64,000 bases of DNA from Bradymonadales bacterium. Its GTDB lineage: Bacteria > Bdellovibrionota > UBA2394. The notes under the pieces are model-generated. The model was not told the DNA's origin. It did not search any database and was given only the letters and a program-made list of their open reading frames with translations. This document shows positions 61,364 through 64,000 of this stretch, piece by piece; position 1 is the first letter of the stretch; every line of letters begins with the position of its first letter. The translations under genes were made by a program, and so were the position numbers. Location of the stretch: contig REDG01000035.1 in NCBI GenBank assembly GCA_007693605.1, positions 1-64,000 of the forward strand. The letters run 5' to 3'.

Positions 61364-62121
61364 AGATTCTTTCTTGGAATGTGAACGGCTTTCGAGCGGC
61401 TTGTAAAAAGGGCCTGGTGCAGACACTTCAAGACATCAAACCAGACATTGCCGGAATTCAGGAGCTCAAGGCTTATCGTGAGCAGTGTGAAGACTTCTCT
61501 GCGGCCTCTCTCGACTACCGAGAAGATTGGCACTCGGCCGAGAGGCCCGGCTACAGTGGGGTAGGGCTGTTCTGGCGAGGGCCGGAGTCTTGGAAGGCGA
61601 CCTCCGGAATGGGCCTGAGCGAAGTCGATCGAGAGGGGCGGGTGCAAATCTTAGAGACCGAGGATCTATCCCTTGTGAATGTCTATGTGCCCAACGGTGC
61701 AGCGAGTGAGGAGCGACATTTTTTTAAAATGGAGTTTTTGGATCAATTCCTCGAGTGGTTGCGCGCTTTAGATCAAAAGAAGCCTGTCGTTTTGTTTGGA
61801 GATCTGAATATTGCCCATCGTGAAATCGACATCCACGACCCCGTTCGTTTAGATGGCACCAGTGGTTTTAAGCCGGAAGAGAGGGATTGGGTGACAAAGC
61901 TTCTGAAGGCAGGCTTTGTAGACGCCTTTCGAGAAAAGCATCCCGAAGCCCGAGACGAATACAGTTGGTGGTCCTATCGGGCGGGGGCTCGGCAGAGAAA
62001 CAAGGGTTGGAGAATTGACTACTTTGTTGTTTCTGAACGAATCCGAAATCGAATCAAGCGCATCGAGATGGCTCAACAAATTACAGGCTCCGATCACTGC
62101 CCTTTGATTTTAGAGATCTGA
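61360..62121 (+). CDS. xth: Exodeoxyribonuclease III
   Basis: AP endonuclease/3' exonuclease of base-excision repair. WNVNGFRAACKKG, IAGIQELKA (metal-binding glutamate), LVNVYVPNG, FGDLNIAH and GSDHCPLIL (catalytic histidine) are all visible. 253 aa, normal. Starts with ATGA overlap of the PilZ-like gene. Confidence 0.96.
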   Translation: MKILSWNVNGFRAACKKGLVQTLQDIKPDIAGIQELKAYREQCEDFSAASLDYREDWHSAERPGYSGVGLFWRGPESWKATSGMGLSEVDREGRVQILETEDLSLVNVYVPNGAASEERHFFKMEFLDQFLEWLRALDQKKPVVLFGDLNIAHREIDIHDPVRLDGTSGFKPEERDWVTKLLKAGFVDAFREKHPEARDEYSWWSYRAGARQRNKGWRIDYFVVSERIRNRIKRIEMAQQITGSDHCPLILEI

Positions 62122-62365
62122 AGCAGCATCGGGCTGCCTTCATTCTGAGGCTTGGTCGGGACATTCCTCACAGCAGAGTCTGGGAAATGGGCAAAATCAG
62201 CAGCTTTCGGGAGTCTTTGTCGCAGTTGGAGGGACATCTCGAAACGGTCAAAGCCGGCTTTCATGAAGATGATGTCCATGCGGTAAAGCTGTTTGATCTT
62301 CAGTAGTCTGTTTTAGGCTTTCCTGAGGGTGTCGTAAAGTAGTGCCATCTGCCTTGTCAACCTCG

Positions 62366-63901
62366 CTAGTCTGGCACTTCCGTCTCCCGACCCCATCCAT
62401 CAGTATAGGCCTCTTCTTTTGGGAGGTTCTTTTCGCTGAGTTCCTTGCCATCAAAGCTGAGGAGCTTGAACTGATCTTGAAGCTGGGTTTGGATGTGTAC
62501 AGGGCGGCGCCAGCAGTGGAACAAAGTCTTCAGACTCTCTTTGGCCGTGGCGAGCTTGAGTTCGGCCCCTTCAAATCGATGCCATAGGTAAAGCTCCCCG
62601 CGATTTTGATAGTTGCCGTCGACTACAAAAATAAAGGGAGAACCCCGATTCGTGAGTTGAAACAAGAGTTGCTGTTTAATCTTTTCAAACTCTCGAGACG
62701 CAATTTCGTACTCATTAGACTTAGGATTCAAGGCGAAGGTGAAAAGTTTGTGCTCTTGGCAAAACTCTGGAGTCAAAAACTCATCAATAAACATTAAATC
62801 ATTGTAAACTTTTCGAACCTCAAAGATCTTCTTTCGACCTAGATTGGTTTCTTTGTTCCAGGCCTTTTTCTCTGCAATGTTCTCACAGTTGTCGTAGTCC
62901 GTTCCAAATCGACCCATATCCCATCGTTCTTCAATATGTCGAAAAAGCTCAATGCCGATCTTATAGGGATTAAATCGACCTCCTGCCATCGACATGGTGC
63001 CCGCGTGAGAGTTTGCATAGTCGACAATCTCAGAGTCTTCTAGCTTGTGCTTTGTCATGATGGTCGAGTGCCAATAGCTCGCCCACCCCTCATTCATGAT
63101 CTTTGTTTGAGCCTGTGGAAGGAAATAATAAGCTTCCTCTCGAATGATACTCAGCACCTCTCGCTCCCAATTTTCCAAAGGGGCGTACTGAATCAAAAAA
63201 GCCAGGACATCTTGAACCGGTCTCTGGGGAATCTTTCTCTTCTCCTCATGCTCCTGTAGAAGCTTCTTTCTTTGCTCTGCCAAGAACTCTGGAGGGTTAA
63301 TGTATTTCTCCATATAGTCCTTCGCTTTCAACTTGGCGACTGGGAGTCGAGAGGGATCCACATCATAGGCTGAAGCCTCTTGAGCGGACTCAACCGGAAA
63401 GTTCGCTCTTGGGTCAATCAGGTTGTCGATGGTGAGGCAAAGGTCGATGAAGCTTTCCACTCGTTCGGCACCAATGTTCTCGACGAAACGACGGATCTGA
63501 ACGGCGTGGTTAGCCATCATATCAATCGCCTTTCGATTCGTCGTCCCAAAGTAAGCATTGTTCTTAAAAAAATCGGCATGTCCGTAGACATGCGCCATCA
63601 CGAGCTTCTGATCCATTAGGCTATTGCCCCGCATCAGATAAGCGACTACGGGATCATTGTTAATGACCATTTCGTAGATTTTAGAGAGTCCGTAGTGGTG
63701 GCTCTTCGAAAGCCGCTCATACTCCATCCCAAAGCTCCAGTGGGGGTAGCGGGTCGGAAAGCCCCCGTAGGATGCGAGCTGATTCATGACATCATAGTCG
63801 ACGATCTCAAAAATCGTGGTATAAAAGTCGAGGCCGTAGTTGGAGGCAATTTTTTCAATTTCCTCCTTATGCAAAGCCAGCTCGCGAGGAAGATCCGACA
63901 T
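62366..63901 (-). CDS. SpoVR-family protein
   Basis: A 511-aa SpoVR-like protein. Hallmarks: GFPTRYPHWSFGMEYERL, LVMAHVYGHADFFKNN, NEGWASYWHSTIM and AGGRFNPYKIGIELFRHIEERW. The biochemical role is not settled; in many bacteria it is co-expressed with PrkA kinase and a DUF444 protein in stress and starvation. Here the upstream partial gene fits DUF444, supporting that operon. Confidence 0.93.
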   Translation of the reverse strand: MSDLPRELALHKEEIEKIASNYGLDFYTTIFEIVDYDVMNQLASYGGFPTRYPHWSFGMEYERLSKSHHYGLSKIYEMVINNDPVVAYLMRGNSLMDQKLVMAHVYGHADFFKNNAYFGTTNRKAIDMMANHAVQIRRFVENIGAERVESFIDLCLTIDNLIDPRANFPVESAQEASAYDVDPSRLPVAKLKAKDYMEKYINPPEFLAEQRKKLLQEHEEKRKIPQRPVQDVLAFLIQYAPLENWEREVLSIIREEAYYFLPQAQTKIMNEGWASYWHSTIMTKHKLEDSEIVDYANSHAGTMSMAGGRFNPYKIGIELFRHIEERWDMGRFGTDYDNCENIAEKKAWNKETNLGRKKIFEVRKVYNDLMFIDEFLTPEFCQEHKLFTFALNPKSNEYEIASREFEKIKQQLLFQLTNRGSPFIFVVDGNYQNRGELYLWHRFEGAELKLATAKESLKTLFHCWRRPVHIQTQLQDQFKLLSFDGKELSEKNLPKEEAYTDGWGRETEVPD

Positions 63902-63948
63902 CTTGTCTTCATTGTATCGAAATATGGCGCTCCTGTCCCAACAAAGCG

Positions 63949-64000
63949 TTATAGGCCTTTTTTTAGGAACTCCTTGATGGAATCGTAGATCGCTTCTCGG
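63949..64000 (-). CDS. Partial gene, probable DUF444 (YeaH-like) C-terminus
   Basis: The window ends inside a minus-strand frame that finishes REAIYDSIKEFLKKGL and a stop, 48 bp before spoVR. The AIY..I..FL pattern resembles the C-terminus of DUF444 proteins, which usually precede spoVR. Only 16 residues are visible, so the name rests largely on context. Confidence 0.4.
   Translation of the reverse strand, partial: REAIYDSIKEFLKKGL

Overview
The window reads as chromosomal DNA of a Gram-negative (double-membrane) bacterium, near half G+C by eye and gene-dense, with many 4-base start/stop overlaps. Lipoprotein signal peptides, predicted outer-membrane barrels, a Tgl/PilF-like pilotin, several PilZ proteins, a SpoVR gene next to a probable DUF444 gene, and a single-histone-fold protein of the kind known from Bdellovibrio all point to the Bdellovibrionota. 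That placement is inference; there is no rRNA here to confirm it, and I saw no tRNA, CRISPR array, prophage or complete insertion sequence.

Regions 1-14.5 kb are almost entirely minus strand. A peroxide-defence unit (Fur-family regulator, mycobacterial-type AhpC, AhpD) lies beside two perfect or near-perfect PerR/Fur boxes. Next come the E1 alpha and beta subunits of a 2-oxoacid dehydrogenase, then a tightly overlapping run: a floA/nfeD membrane module, an SCP2-domain protein, pyrE, a lipoprotein and pgsA. Upstream of these is a cluster of poorly characterised exported proteins, three of which share a glycine-zipper membrane hairpin, and a degenerate GGDEF protein. From 14.5 to 17.4 kb three overlapping plus-strand genes encode secreted glycine-rich, collagen-like proteins, followed by a transaldolase.

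Regions 18.6-34 kb contain a lipoprotein/outer-membrane pair, a TlyA rRNA methyltransferase fused in one reading frame to a phosphomannomutase, a pilotin/RodZ-like/RecO run, a secreted subtilase, glyS, pyruvate phosphate dikinase and a lipoprotein. Regions 34-41 kb carry trmL-smc-ftsY followed by two genes too short for routine calling: a 58-residue bacterial histone and, convergent to it across a bidirectional terminator, a 40-residue H1-like protein made of KATKK repeats. This chromatin locus is the most striking thing in the window.

Regions 41-64 kb hold truA, a giant DUF342/FapA protein, rplM-rpsI, rpoN, an M23 peptidase, secA, a TumE-like toxin-antitoxin pair, the glycolytic operon gap-pgk-tpiA-secG-murB, lepB with an Rsm22-like Fe-S methyltransferase, an atypical PilZ protein with xth, and spoVR.

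Two dispersed DNA motifs run through the window. The 12-mer CTAGTGGTCCAA occurs four times exactly and twice with one mismatch, always at or just after gene ends and usually supplying the TAG stop codon. A longer intergenic repeat (GGGAGTGGCGYTAA followed by GCCC-TCTGC) occurs at 13.07, 38.33, 46.60 and 60.43 kb. Neither is explained by the annotated genes.
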